DNA of 64,000 nucleotides from Acidobacteriota bacterium (GCA_021806005.1 JAJZDM010000002.1:49203-113202); one strand, 5' to 3'; numbered from the stretch's first letter, positions 26,887 to 36,108 are shown. A program made the numbers and translations. The notes: generated by a model not told the origin, from the sequence alone.

Positions 26887-28542
26887 TTACGGACTCGTGG
26901 CAGTCGGGCCGATGCGCTCCAGTAACTGCCGGGCAGAGGCGTTGTTGGGGTCAATGGCGAGCAATTGGGTCAGCGTGGAGCGAGCCTCCTGCCAGCGGGA
27001 GTCCATGCACAGTGCCGCAGCCAGGTTTAGCCACGCCTTGGTGTACCCCGGGTCAGCCTGTACCGCAAGCCGGAAGTGTGCGATCGCCCCATTCGTCCTG
27101 TTGGCAACGGAGTCAAGATAGCCAAGCTGGTTCTGGGCTACGGCCATCCTTGGATCGTCCAGGAGCGCCTGCTTCAGAGCGGCTCGCTCGCCGTCTACGT
27201 CGCCGGTCTTATCCAGGGCCATCGCCAGCCTGTATGCGAGCAAAGGCTCTGCCGGGTCAAGGCGGAGCGCCTCGCGATAGTCAGCCGCTGCTTGTGGAAG
27301 ATTGCCCGAGGCCTGATCCTGATCTGCCTTGTAGGATGCTGTGGCGGCGCGGCCCTGATTCAGGTCGGCAAGTTGTTTCTGCTGGTAAAGACGAAACTGC
27401 TGCTGTGCTGCATTATGGTTGCCAAGGGCCTGATAGGCCCTCCCAAGCTCATAGTGCACCCGCGGATCGCCGTACCCAAGTGCAATCGCTCTCTCAAACG
27501 CCTGCTTTGCGGAGAGGGTATTCTTCCTCTCCTCGTCCACCAAGCCCAACTGAAAATACGCATCGGCATTATCGGGAGCTGCATGGAGGGACCGCTGAAA
27601 CCAGAATCCTGCGCTCTGCAGATCTCCCTTCTGGAGCTGCAATAACCCCATCAGATAAAGCACCTCTCCCTGTTGGGGATGGTTTGCCAAAAGCTTTTTG
27701 CAGAGCGGATCAGCGGCCGGACTGCGAGAGAGAACCAGTACCTTGAGATAGCGAATCTGCAACGCTGTGTCATCGGGGTTCTGACTTGCAGCAGGAGCGA
27801 GCAACTCGCTGGCCTTCTGATAGCGGCTTTGCAAAACCATGGCTGCAGCCAATGCCTCAATCACCGGAATCGAGGAAGGATCCTCTCGATTGGCTGCCTC
27901 CAGCACCTCAAAGGCATTATCCATCAGGCCAGCCTTGGTATAAGCCACCGAGAGATCAACCGCGGCAGCCGCAGATAATTGGTGTGCAGCCTCCAAAGGC
28001 TTCAGCATGTCGATCACGCGAACGTAGTTACCGTCTGCCAGCAGATCCCGGGTCAACCCCTCAAGTGACCTGGCGGAGTGTGGATCGAGGCTCAGCGCCA
28101 ACCGCCACTGCAACTCTGCATCGCCCCGTCGACCCAGTTGATCCAGTGTCTCGCCGAGCACAAGGTGCGGGTCAACGGCGCTGGTATCAAGCTGAATCGA
28201 ACGCTGCAGGAGAGCGATTGCCTGGTGGGGCTCTCCGGCTGCATAGAAACTGAGCCCTGCGAGGTAAGCATATGGAGCAGATTCGGGATCCTTTTGAGTG
28301 GCCAGGACATAGGCCTGAGCCGCGCAGGCAGCGTCCTCGCCATGAGCGAACCATCCACCGAGCTCCGCGTAGGTTGCAGCGTCCTGGTGCGTTTTCAGCT
28401 TGGCAGCCAGCTCGGAAGGAGGGATACAGGCCGACCAGCCAGGCAGTACGCATCCCAGCCCTAAGAGCACGACAGCCGGCAGGTGGCTGGCGCAACGGCG
28501 AGATCTTCTGGAGATTCGCTGGGTAAGATACACGCCAGCCAT
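26887..28542 (-). CDS. Large exported TPR protein
   Basis: 551 residues from ATG 28542; the frame is open to 28731 but that region would overlap the promoter of the divergent dehydrogenase. A basic N-terminus and hydrophobic stretch (about 18-36) give a signal peptide. The rest is at least ten TPR-like repeats (for example Tyr-Phe-Gln-Leu-Gly-Leu-Val...Ala-Phe-Glu-Arg-Ala-Ile-Ala-Leu-Gly-Tyr-Gly-Asp-Pro). A protein-protein scaffold in the periplasm is likely; partners are unknown. Confidence 0.82.
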   Translation of the reverse strand: MAGVYLTQRISRRSRRCASHLPAVVLLGLGCVLPGWSACIPPSELAAKLKTHQDAATYAELGGWFAHGEDAACAAQAYVLATQKDPESAPYAYLAGLSFYAAGEPHQAIALLQRSIQLDTSAVDPHLVLGETLDQLGRRGDAELQWRLALSLDPHSARSLEGLTRDLLADGNYVRVIDMLKPLEAAHQLSAAAAVDLSVAYTKAGLMDNAFEVLEAANREDPSSIPVIEALAAAMVLQSRYQKASELLAPAASQNPDDTALQIRYLKVLVLSRSPAADPLCKKLLANHPQQGEVLYLMGLLQLQKGDLQSAGFWFQRSLHAAPDNADAYFQLGLVDEERKNTLSAKQAFERAIALGYGDPRVHYELGRAYQALGNHNAAQQQFRLYQQKQLADLNQGRAATASYKADQDQASGNLPQAAADYREALRLDPAEPLLAYRLAMALDKTGDVDGERAALKQALLDDPRMAVAQNQLGYLDSVANRTNGAIAHFRLAVQADPGYTKAWLNLAAALCMDSRWQEARSTLTQLLAIDPNNASARQLLERIGPTATSP

Positions 28543-28765
28543 TATGTCACGTGCCAAAGGCCCTTGCGCCTGTGACTGGCAGGGCGTCGAAGACCGGTGA
28601 GCACGGATCGGCGTGTAAAATCCGGGGAAGTGCAGATTGGCGTTCGCCTGGCCAGCCTGGGAAGATCGCACCGGCATAGCAGCCGTGCCAGAAAATGGCG
28701 TGCTTTGCTGCAAGTTTGGCGCGATCTGCATGGTGGGTGAACGCCGGGACGGCTAATGTGGCTAT

Positions 28766-29824
28766 ATGCAGAACACGAAAGCTTACTCCGCAGCCAGTTC
28801 CACCTCTCCCCTTGCTCCAACTGTGATTTCGCGCCGCGACGTCACCCAACACGACGTGCAGATTGAGATTCTCTTTTGCGGCATCTGCCACTCTGACCTT
28901 CACATGGCCCGGAATGAGTGGAGCAGCGTCATGCAGACGGTGTATCCCTGCGTGCCGGGGCATGAGATCGTCGGCCGTGTCGTAAAGGTTGGTTCCGCGG
29001 TATCGAAGTTCAAGGCAGGAGACCTGGCAGCCGTTGGGTGCCTTGTCGACTCTGACCGGAGTTGCCCGTCCTGCCAGGCAGGGCTGGAGCAGTTTTGCCC
29101 GAGTCAGGTTTGGACCTACGGTGGTGTGGATAAGCACCTGGGAGGCGTCACGCACGGCGGATACTCTGAAAGCATCGTTGTCGATGAGCATTTCGTTCTT
29201 CACGTTCCAACCCATCTGGACCTTGCCGCTACGGCGCCGCTCTTGTGCGCAGGCATTACCACGTACTCGCCGCTGCGCCATTGGGGCGTGGGTGCCGGCA
29301 AGAAGGTTGGCATCGTCGGTATTGGAGGTTTGGGACACATGGGGGTAAAGTTTGCCCACGCCATGGGAGCGCATACGGTGGTCTTTACAACCTCACCCGG
29401 CAAGGCTGAGGATGCAAAGCGATTGGGCGCAGATGAGGTCGTGATCTCGCGCGATGCCAATTCCATGCAGAAGCACGCGAGCAGCTTCGACTTCATTCTG
29501 GATACAGTCTCCGCTGAACATGACATCAACGCCTACATCCACCTGCTGGCTCGCGACGGAAACATGACACTGGTCGGAGCGCCGGAGAAGCCTCTTCCCC
29601 TCAGCTCATTCGCTCTGTTGATGGGTCGGCGTAGCGTTTCGGGGTCGCCGATCGGAGGCATCGCAGAGACCCAGGAGATGCTCGACTTCTGCGGCCAGAA
29701 CAACATCACATCCGACGTCGAGGTAATCGCCATCCAACAGGTGAATGAAGCCTATGATCGTCTTCTGAAGCAGGATGTAAAGTATCGCTTCAGCATTGAC
29801 ATGGCTTCGTTGAAGTCTGAGTAA
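28766..29824 (+). CDS. Zinc-dependent alcohol dehydrogenase, CAD/YahK-like
   Basis: 352 residues. Catalytic zinc ligands in Cys-Gly-Ile-Cys-His-Ser-Asp and Gly-His-Glu; structural zinc cysteines in Cys-Pro-Ser-Cys-Gln-Ala-Gly-Leu-Glu-Gln-Phe-Cys; NAD(P) fold Gly-Ile-Gly-Gly-Leu-Gly-His-Met. The Gly-Gly-Tyr-Ser and Cys-Ala-Gly-Ile-Thr-Thr-Tyr signatures match broad-range NADPH-linked aldehyde reductases. It is 4 bp upstream of an AraC regulator on the same strand. Physiological substrate unknown. Confidence 0.92.
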   Translation: MQNTKAYSAASSTSPLAPTVISRRDVTQHDVQIEILFCGICHSDLHMARNEWSSVMQTVYPCVPGHEIVGRVVKVGSAVSKFKAGDLAAVGCLVDSDRSCPSCQAGLEQFCPSQVWTYGGVDKHLGGVTHGGYSESIVVDEHFVLHVPTHLDLAATAPLLCAGITTYSPLRHWGVGAGKKVGIVGIGGLGHMGVKFAHAMGAHTVVFTTSPGKAEDAKRLGADEVVISRDANSMQKHASSFDFILDTVSAEHDINAYIHLLARDGNMTLVGAPEKPLPLSSFALLMGRRSVSGSPIGGIAETQEMLDFCGQNNITSDVEVIAIQQVNEAYDRLLKQDVKYRFSIDMASLKSE

Positions 29825-29828
29825 CGGT

Positions 29829-30839
29829 ATGGTCAGGCGATTTCGCGTTCCCGGCATACTCCGCCTCCATCTGGAAGAGTTGGGAGTTCCTGTGCCTGCG
29901 GTTCTCCGCAGGGCGGGACTCCCCAGGGATCTTTTTCAGCAGCAGCGCATCCTGGTCTCTACCGAAGAGCTCTTCGCCATGTGGAGAGCCGTCGGAGAGC
30001 TCAGCACAGATCCTGGCATCGGGCTGCGGCTGGGAGCGGAGATCAAGTTGGAACGTCTCCATCCGATGGTGCTCTCCGCACTTTCCACGGAGAGCTTCCG
30101 AGCAGCGATCGACCATATTGCCAGATACAAGCGGCTATCCGCGCCGGAGGAGATCGTCCATGAACTCGTGGAAGACGAGTGGAGCATCCATTTTCGCTGG
30201 TTGCTGGCCATGGACGTTGAACCTCCCGTCCTGATGGAGTATTGCTTTGCATGGGTGCTCACCATCGCGCGTCAGGGCACGGGTAAGAAGATCACTCCCC
30301 TCCGGATTGAGTTTGTCCAGCCACGAACCCACATGAGGGATCTGGAGCGCTACTTCGGGTGTCCTGTGGTCTGTGATGCGGCGCGCAATGTGATGGTATT
30401 CCGCGGGGCCGATGCGGAGTTGCCGTTCATCACACGCAACGCAGAACTGCTTGAGATGCTGGCTCCGCAGTTGGATATGGAGTTGAGGACCCATGCACCG
30501 GAGGAAGATAACTTTGCGGAACTGGTCCGTGGAGCGATTCAACAGCGGCTGACTGGCCATCGCCCCGTTGTTGAAGATATCGCTCGCGACCTCCACATGA
30601 GCGCCAGAACGTTGCAGCGTCGTCTCCAGGAGTCAGGTTCCAGCTACCAGCGCGTTCTGGATGAGGCTCGCCGTCAGATGGCTCGATATTACCTGCGCAA
30701 CTCCGAACTGGAGTTGACGGAGACTGCTTACCTGCTTGGATATGAAGATTCCAACTCCTTTACTCGTGCATTCAGGGCATGGGAGGGCATGGCGCCAACC
30801 CACTGGCGCGAAGCTCACCGCGACTCGCCGATACACTAA
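29829..30839 (+). CDS. AraC-family regulator with AraC_binding_2-type N-domain
   Basis: 336 residues. The N-terminal ~230 residues resemble the ligand domain of OruR/ArgR-type AraC regulators. The C-terminal ~85 residues carry both helix-turn-helix motifs (Val-Glu-Asp-Ile-Ala-Arg-Asp-Leu-His-Met-Ser-Ala-Arg-Thr-Leu-Gln-Arg-Arg and Leu-Thr-Glu-Thr-Ala-Tyr-Leu-Leu-Gly-Tyr-Glu-Asp). It follows the alcohol dehydrogenase after 4 bp, so autoregulation of that pair is likely (inference). Confidence 0.9.
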   Translation: MVRRFRVPGILRLHLEELGVPVPAVLRRAGLPRDLFQQQRILVSTEELFAMWRAVGELSTDPGIGLRLGAEIKLERLHPMVLSALSTESFRAAIDHIARYKRLSAPEEIVHELVEDEWSIHFRWLLAMDVEPPVLMEYCFAWVLTIARQGTGKKITPLRIEFVQPRTHMRDLERYFGCPVVCDAARNVMVFRGADAELPFITRNAELLEMLAPQLDMELRTHAPEEDNFAELVRGAIQQRLTGHRPVVEDIARDLHMSARTLQRRLQESGSSYQRVLDEARRQMARYYLRNSELELTETAYLLGYEDSNSFTRAFRAWEGMAPTHWREAHRDSPIH

Positions 30840-30988
30840 GATCTGCGCGGGAACCTGCAATGCGGGCCGATCTTCCAGGCGATCGAATGGTCAAGGAGAC
30901 AGGCAGCCTGGACAGGCGTGCGACTCGTGGGCATGAAGGACTTCTGCGATCAGGGCCTCTTCCTCACCGAATCGATGGGTAGGCGCGT

Positions 30989-31747
30989 TCATACGCGTCC
31001 CGTCACCGCCTCCACGAGCAGCAGCCCACCGATCAGCATCAGGCCACCATACACGGCCTTGAGGAACCCGGCGCCCGACAAGCGCCGATTGAGTGCCCGC
31101 CCCAAAAGCACGGCGGGTAGCATCACTGGCACGAAGAACAGGAACTCCCTGGTGACTGTGCGGGTCCACAGGCCGGTTCTCCAATAGCCCACCATGCCCA
31201 GGATGCTGGCTGGGAGAAAATAGGCGTGCAGCGTTGCGCGGAACTGTTGTGGCGACCATCGGCGGAGAGATCCGTAGATCACCAGCGGCGGACCATTCAT
31301 CCCGTACGCGCCGCCGAGGACGCCGGCCAAAAGACCTGCGAGTAGAAGCAGTGGCCGGTTGTCATTGTTGAGCCGAAGCGTATCCGGCGAGAGCAGCGAA
31401 TAGGCGGCGAACAGTATGATGAAGACTCCCAGTCCCGCCTTCATCCATTGCTGGTGCGTGCTGGTCAGTACCAGCAGACCGAGCGGAATCCCAAAGACCG
31501 TAGCCAGCAGCAGCCCGCTGGCGCTTCGCAGATGGATCTGCCTCCAGTCCTGTACCACCACCAATGCCGCGATCGAGATGGAGAGCAGGACGGCAAGTGG
31601 CGCTGCAACCTGCATGGGGATGAAGAGCGCAAGCAAGGGAACCGCAATGAGAGCTTCGCCAAAGCCAACGGTCGACCGGACCAGCGTAGCAAGAAAGACA
31701 ACGGATAAAACAAACAGAAGCGAAGCGTGAATGACTGTTCTCCCCAA
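30989..31747 (-). CDS. TSUP/TauE-SafE family membrane transporter
   Basis: 252 residues with about eight hydrophobic helices and the family motifs Gly-Phe-Gly-Glu-Ala-Leu near the N-terminus and Gly-Gly-Ala-Tyr-Gly-Met-Asn-Gly-Pro-Pro-Leu-Val in the middle. Probable exporter of an organic sulfonate or sulfite-like anion; the substrate cannot be read. The start is a TTG at 31747 without a convincing ribosome site, so the true N-terminus may be slightly later. It is convergent with the AraC gene (149 bp gap, empty). Confidence 0.85.
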   Translation of the reverse strand: MGRTVIHASLLFVLSVVFLATLVRSTVGFGEALIAVPLLALFIPMQVAAPLAVLLSISIAALVVVQDWRQIHLRSASGLLLATVFGIPLGLLVLTSTHQQWMKAGLGVFIILFAAYSLLSPDTLRLNNDNRPLLLLAGLLAGVLGGAYGMNGPPLVIYGSLRRWSPQQFRATLHAYFLPASILGMVGYWRTGLWTRTVTREFLFFVPVMLPAVLLGRALNRRLSGAGFLKAVYGGLMLIGGLLLVEAVTGRV

Positions 31748-31826
31748 AGATCGATAACGGCGGCCTCTCCAGTTTAGTGAGATGCGGGGAGCATCGCACT
31801 CCGGCTCCCTACGGGCTCCGGGCTAT

Positions 31827-31936
31827 AGCAGTTTCAGCGTGGATGGGAATCCAGAAGAAGGGCTTGCAGCGACGTCTTCATTGGGGAAGACGCACACAGA
31901 GGTCGGGCGCCCCTCTACGCCTGCACTGAAGATGCT
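31827..31936. repeat. Structured dispersed repeat, copy 3 (110 bp, divergent)
   Basis: Outer ends are AGCA/TGCT instead of GGCA/TGCC, a compensated change. The inner hairpin is CGTCTTC/GAAGACG in place of CGTTTTC/GAAAACG, again compensated. The loop ATTGGG and the flanking GGCTTGCAG are kept. Same length as copies 1 and 2. It sits 80 bp in front of the TSUP gene start rather than behind a gene end. Confidence 0.75.
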
Positions 31937-32652
31937 CTGACGGCAAAGATCATGACGGCTGCCGTCATTCTGACTGCCTTCCTTCTATTCTGGGAGCTGC
32001 TTGATTGTCCAGGCGAACATCTCCTGGCGGGTAAAGAGCTGTGCCTTGCATCAAGAAGCTCCCGGTCGCCGCAGGATGTTTGTGGTTGAGATTTGCCGTC
32101 CCCGGAGCGTTGCTTGCGCCACCGCCATGCCACACGTCCACAGTGGGGACCATCGTGACAATCCGGCGCATTCCACGGATCGCAGAGCGAGTGAATGCGG
32201 TGCGAGCCAGTGAGTTACCCTGCCGGTGGCGCACTACCGGCCAAGGTAGTGAGGATGGGGAGGAGACGCTGACTCCAGCCGTCATCACGATGGCCAATCT
32301 CGATGCGTAACCTGAAGGAAATGAAGTGCAGGCAGCACAAGGGGAGATGTTGAGCGTGGCGGGCCATGGAGTCTGTCGAATGCCATAAGCGATCGATCGG
32401 GTGGGATTATCCCTTGCGATTGTCATCGGGCTAAGTCATTTAGAATGAAGCTGGGTGCGATGGGCTCAAACATGCGACCTTTGCCATGACCGTGAGCAAG
32501 GATGTTGTGAGTTGTTGAAATCAGGAGCCCGGGAGGAGCAGGTTCGGAGTCCTGCAGGACAGGCATTCAGGTTCAGACAATCACGAGCATGGGCCCCCAA
32601 GAGGAGAGGTTTTGGGGGAGGCGAAGCATTAGCAGAAAGGATACAGAATACG
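31937..32652. other. About 700 bp without a convincing gene
   Basis: Only short overlapping ORFs on both strands are present (the longest is a minus-strand frame 31965-32426). None shows a domain, signal peptide or ribosome site that I recognise. It may be a decayed gene. An imperfect inverted repeat is seen around 32214-32250. Confidence 0.5.
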
Positions 32653-33435
32653 ATGGCCAAGACGCGGGTATTGATCACTGGAGCAAACGGACCGCTAGGT
32701 CTGAGGGTAGCGGAACACGCCGCAAGTGAGGGCGCCAGTGTTACCGGGACAAGCCGAAAGGCCGCTCCTGCAGGGTTTCAAGGCGGTTGGAAGAGATGCG
32801 ATCTTCTGGACATGAAACAGGTTGCAGGCGCACTCGGAGGGGAAGATGTTGTGGTTCATTGCGCGTCCAATGTTCAGAACCCTCAGGACGATGCGGATGC
32901 TCTGGACAATCTGGTGGCAGCGTCGCGCGCGGCAGGGAATGTCCATCTGGTGTATGTGAGCATCTGCGGCATAGAAAGGGCTGCGAATTACAGCCCCTAC
33001 TACAAAGTGAAGGTTCGTAATGAGGCCGTTCTCAAGGAGAGCGGGTGCCTGCACACGATCGTCCGCATCTCGCAGTTTCATCCGTTTGTGGCCATGATCT
33101 TGTCCGATCTGGTTGTCGGTCCTTTCCTGCTGGTGCCGAAGATCACATTTCAGTCTGTAGATTTGGACTTCGCTGCGAGGCAACTCGCTCTCATCTCCCT
33201 CCAGGCGCCCCAGGGCCGTTCGCCAGATATTCACGGACCCGAGACGCTGCCGCTGTTTACGATGGCAAAATCGTGGCTCAGTGCGAGAGGAAAGTCGAAG
33301 CTCCGTATACCGTCACTGGGACAGTTGAAGGGGTTCAGAACGCTTATCCCGGTCCAGGGCATTACTGGAGGCCTAACCTGGGAGGAGTGGCTCGCAGCCC
33401 ATCGAGGCTCTGACAATCCTTATGGGGAGAAGTAG
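32653..33435 (+). CDS. NmrA-like atypical short-chain dehydrogenase (NAD(P)-binding)
   Basis: 260 residues from ATG 32653; the frame is open from 32455 but the family N-terminus Val-Leu-Ile-Thr-Gly-Ala-Asn-Gly-Pro-Leu-Gly begins just after this ATG. AAAGGA lies upstream at long spacing. The TGxxGxxG-type dinucleotide motif and Val-Tyr-Val-Ser-Ile (strand 5) are visible; the catalytic Tyr-x3-Lys is present as Tyr-Tyr-Lys-Val-Lys. NmrA-type proteins bind NAD(P) and may act as redox sensors or reductases. It is 71 bp upstream of the beta-propeller gene. Confidence 0.83.
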   Translation: MAKTRVLITGANGPLGLRVAEHAASEGASVTGTSRKAAPAGFQGGWKRCDLLDMKQVAGALGGEDVVVHCASNVQNPQDDADALDNLVAASRAAGNVHLVYVSICGIERAANYSPYYKVKVRNEAVLKESGCLHTIVRISQFHPFVAMILSDLVVGPFLLVPKITFQSVDLDFAARQLALISLQAPQGRSPDIHGPETLPLFTMAKSWLSARGKSKLRIPSLGQLKGFRTLIPVQGITGGLTWEEWLAAHRGSDNPYGEK

Positions 33436-33506
33436 TGCTGGGATGGCGACTGGCAGCACGAACCTATCCGCCGGGCGAGCGTCTTCCCGATGAAAGAGAG
33501 ACCCCG

Positions 33507-34523
33507 ATGAACAAGCCGAATAACATCGCGCAATGGACCTGTGGAGTTCTGGCGTTGCTCCTACTCCTGGGTGGGAGCCTGACCAAGGCACAAACTGGAG
33601 CGGGGAGACCGGTGCTGACGACGGTTGCGGATATTCCGATGCCAGGACCCGCGGTCCGCTTCGACTACCAGAGTCTCGACGCGGAACACGGGCGACTGTA
33701 CCTGTCTCACATGAATGCCGATCAACTGGTGGTCTTTGACACAGGAAAGCGCGCGGTTGTCGCCAACCTCGACGGATTCAGCCGTGTCCACGGCGTCCTT
33801 GCAGTGCCGGAGCTTGCCCGCGTCTACGCTTCTGCGGCCGGCGACCACAAGGTCGCTGTAGTAGACATGGCTACTCTGAAGACAATCGCCACGGCGGGGC
33901 CGATCAACTATCCTGACGGGCTTGCATACTCTCCGGCCACTAGAAGGTTGTTTGTCTCTGACGAGCATGGTGGAGAAGATGCGGTCATCGACGCCGCAAC
34001 GAACAAGCTGATCGCGAAGATACCGCTTGGAGGCGGCGCCGGGAACACGGTCTGCGACGCCGGTTCAGGCCGCATCCTGGTGGCGGTCCATGGAGTGGAC
34101 GAGTTGGTTGCGATCGACCCCGCGGCCATGAGGATTGTGGGTCGATACAAGCTGCCGGGCCTTGAGAATCCTCACGGCATCGCTCTTGACCAGGCCAATC
34201 GGCTGGCTTTCATTGCGGGGGAAGAGAATCACTCGCTCGCGGTGTTCGATCTGAAGGCGATGAAGCTTCTCGCCGTGCATCAGGTGGGTGAAGATCCTGA
34301 CGTGCTCGCATTCGATGCCGGGTTGAGACTCCTCTACGTCTCCGCGGAGTCGGGTACAGTGACAGTGTTCGAAGAGGACCATCGCGACCTTCGCCAGCTT
34401 GGTCAGATTCAGATGCCGCATGCTCATACGGTCTCCGTCGATCCAAAGTCGCACCTTGTTTACTTCCCCTTGGAGAACGTCAACGGACATCCCTTGTTGA
34501 GGATCATGCAGCCTGTTCAGTAG
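33507..34523 (+). CDS. Exported YncE-like beta-propeller protein
   Basis: 338 residues from ATG 33507 after AGAGAG. A signal peptide (about 1-30, cleavage after Lys-Ala-Gln) precedes a chain of about six to seven repeated blades such as Leu-Val-Val-Phe-Asp-Thr-Gly-Lys and Val-Ala-Val-Val-Asp-Met-Ala-Thr-Leu. This is the pattern of YVTN/YncE-type propellers. Binding or scaffold role outside the cytoplasm; ligand unknown. It is the last clear chromosomal gene before the element. Confidence 0.85.
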   Translation: MNKPNNIAQWTCGVLALLLLLGGSLTKAQTGAGRPVLTTVADIPMPGPAVRFDYQSLDAEHGRLYLSHMNADQLVVFDTGKRAVVANLDGFSRVHGVLAVPELARVYASAAGDHKVAVVDMATLKTIATAGPINYPDGLAYSPATRRLFVSDEHGGEDAVIDAATNKLIAKIPLGGGAGNTVCDAGSGRILVAVHGVDELVAIDPAAMRIVGRYKLPGLENPHGIALDQANRLAFIAGEENHSLAVFDLKAMKLLAVHQVGEDPDVLAFDAGLRLLYVSAESGTVTVFEEDHRDLRQLGQIQMPHAHTVSVDPKSHLVYFPLENVNGHPLLRIMQPVQ

Positions 34524-34751
34524 CAAGAGATGATGGCCCATGTGTGCCGAGTTCAGCGCGGCTCTTTCAGAATGGGTCGGTGCGTCTGGGACCATGGGCG
34601 ACCGGATTAAAACCGCACGCCGCGTGCGCAGAGTCAGGCCATCTTTGATGGCCGGGCGATTCTTTGCGGGAAGGAAAGCTTTATAGCCCCTGCTGCGAAT
34701 CCTGGCAAAACCAGCGCTCTGCGCTTCCCATCCCTGCGGGGCGTACCAGCA

Positions 34752-34789
34752 GCACAAAGGGTGCTGAGAACTCTCAGCACCCTTTGTGC
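34752..34789. terminator. Perfect 18-bp inverted repeat next to the att site
   Basis: GCACAAAGGGTGCTGAGA (34752-34769), two bases, TCTCAGCACCCTTTGTGC (34772-34789). Flanking CCCTGCGGGGCG and CGCCCTCGCGGG extend it imperfectly. It lies 63 bp left of the tRNA fragment and 229 bp after the beta-propeller gene. It may terminate the beta-propeller transcript or the original tRNA-Asp transcript. Confidence 0.65.
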
Positions 34790-34852
34790 GCCCTCGCGGG
34801 CTCAAACTTAATCTGTCACTGTGCCATAAACTATTCATTATCCGTAGTTTAG

Positions 34853-34897
34853 TGGCGGGGACGACGGGGCTCGAACCCGCGACCTCTGCCGTGACAG
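34853..34897 (-). other. tRNA-Asp 3' fragment, left attachment site
   Basis: On the minus strand it reads as the 3' part of tRNA-Asp: anticodon loop CTGTCAC (anticodon GTC), stem GGCAG, variable AGGTC, T-arm GCGGG-TTCGAGC-CCCGT, acceptor CGTCCCC, G and CCA. The bases upstream (GTGGA) cannot pair with GGCAG, so the 5' half is missing. This is the classical duplicate left by site-specific integration into a tRNA 3' end. The intact tRNA-Asp should lie at the other end of the element, beyond 64000. Confidence 0.85.
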
Positions 34898-34980
34898 TCC
34901 ACTCTTGCTAGTATTTTCAACGACTTACAAGCCCGTGGGGAACGCCTAAAGCCACCGAAGTCGTACAAATCCACGCATTT

Positions 34981-35004
34981 TGTGGATCGGATTGTGGATC
35001 GGAT
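34981..35004. repeat. Tandem 12-bp repeat near att site
   Basis: TGTGGATCGGAT occurs twice head to tail (34981-34992, 34993-35004), about 85 bp inside the tRNA fragment. Position and size fit arm-type binding sites of a tyrosine recombinase; this is inference. Confidence 0.6.
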
Positions 35005-35152
35005 TTTCAGGTCTTTCGGCAACTATTTGGCGAGGTCGGTTGCCGAATTTGACCACTGGCCGACGGCCGAATGTCGAATCGGTCAACACAGCGGTTGCAG
35101 AACAGGTCGTCACCTTTGGGTTGGCCGACTAGGTTAGCGCCTCTGTGATTGT

Positions 35153-35992
35153 TTATGTGCCACCGACGGCGCGAGTAGGAGCCGGTATTCCGAGCAATGC
35201 ATTCATCTCGCTCTCGAAGTCCGTTTGCAATTGTTGGCCCAGTATAGAGAGGCTCATGGCAATAGCCTCACAGTCAGGCGGGTTCACATCAATTTGCTCT
35301 CCGATCTTCCACTCGCGAACAAACGGCCTAAAGTCAATCGCTACTTGAGCTGCTTCAGTGGTGGTATATGGAAGCTGGACCTCCTTGCCATTCACCAGTG
35401 CACGAGGTTGCAGCCAAACCGCCTTCAACGTGTCAGTGTCCTTTGTTTGGTCAAGCGGAACGCCGGATGGTTTAACGTCAATTATCTGGACCCGGCCCAA
35501 CCGATGGGCGAGGCAGTTACGAACGCGGTATAGCCCTTCGAGCCATTCCATCTTTTCCTTCAGAGCAGCAGAGGGCTTGACTACGACCAATCCATCGCAC
35601 ATCTTTACAGGCCCTGATCGGCTCTCTGCCTGCACGCTAGTCAGTATTCTCCAGAAATTTGGGCCATCCATTCTCTGGTTTGGACCTTTCAAGTGTTCAA
35701 GGACTCGTCGCTGACGCAGCAGATTTTGCGCGTGGATCTCAAAGCGACTAATCATCGAAATCAGCGAGAACCGAGCAAATAGGTTTGGCGCATCCCGTCG
35801 CACAGCTTGGTCCTGCTCAGGTCCGCCGCATCTGACGGGGACTGCAAAGTCAGGCATTGCGTTGGGTAAAGGAATCTTCGACAGAACAGCCCCGGCTACC
35901 GCAACAGCTGCGTCGTAGGCTAACCCGTTGCAAAGAGCAGTCAGCTCTTTCCGTGCATCCTCGGGGTACCTTAGATCTCGAATCAAGCCCAC
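35153..35992 (-). CDS. HEPN-motif protein, hypothetical
   Basis: 279 residues from GTG 35992 with GGAG five bases upstream. The central helical region contains Arg-Asn-Cys-Leu-Ala-His, the Arg-Asn-x3-His signature of HEPN RNases, preceded by a tryptophan/glutamate helix (Met-Glu-Trp-Leu-Glu-Gly-Leu-Tyr). No second domain is recognised. HEPN proteins are often toxins or defence effectors, and its place at the edge of a defence-rich element fits. It is not next to its own minimal nucleotidyltransferase, though AbiEii lies 0.75 kb away. Family name not recognised. Confidence 0.6.
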   Translation of the reverse strand: MGLIRDLRYPEDARKELTALCNGLAYDAAVAVAGAVLSKIPLPNAMPDFAVPVRCGGPEQDQAVRRDAPNLFARFSLISMISRFEIHAQNLLRQRRVLEHLKGPNQRMDGPNFWRILTSVQAESRSGPVKMCDGLVVVKPSAALKEKMEWLEGLYRVRNCLAHRLGRVQIIDVKPSGVPLDQTKDTDTLKAVWLQPRALVNGKEVQLPYTTTEAAQVAIDFRPFVREWKIGEQIDVNPPDCEAIAMSLSILGQQLQTDFESEMNALLGIPAPTRAVGGT

Positions 35993-36108
35993 TCGAACTC
36001 CGAACAGCCGACTTCACTTTCTCAATTCTCCGCTCGGGTGATCCGGCCAATGGTTCCACTCCTGGGATCCGCTCCCTTCCCCTGCACCGCAGAAAGGGTG
36101 AGTCGGCC

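Larger units (their letters stand above)
34524..35152. other. Intergenic junction between chromosome and element
   Basis: No gene. It contains the perfect 18-bp hairpin (34752-34789), the tRNA-Asp 3' fragment (34853-34897) and a tandem 12-bp repeat (34981-35004). A further stretch (about 35020-35095) repeats GCCGAAT-like words that could be integrase or excisionase arm sites (inference). Confidence 0.6.

Noticed and set aside
31965..32426. 153-codon minus-strand frame between TSUP and NmrA genes
   Set aside because: No domain, ribosome site or signal peptide; composition looks like a random frame in GC-rich DNA. Possibly a decayed gene.
34853..34897. Functional tRNA-Asp gene
   Set aside because: The 5' half (acceptor, D-arm, 5' anticodon stem) is missing, so it cannot fold as a tRNA.
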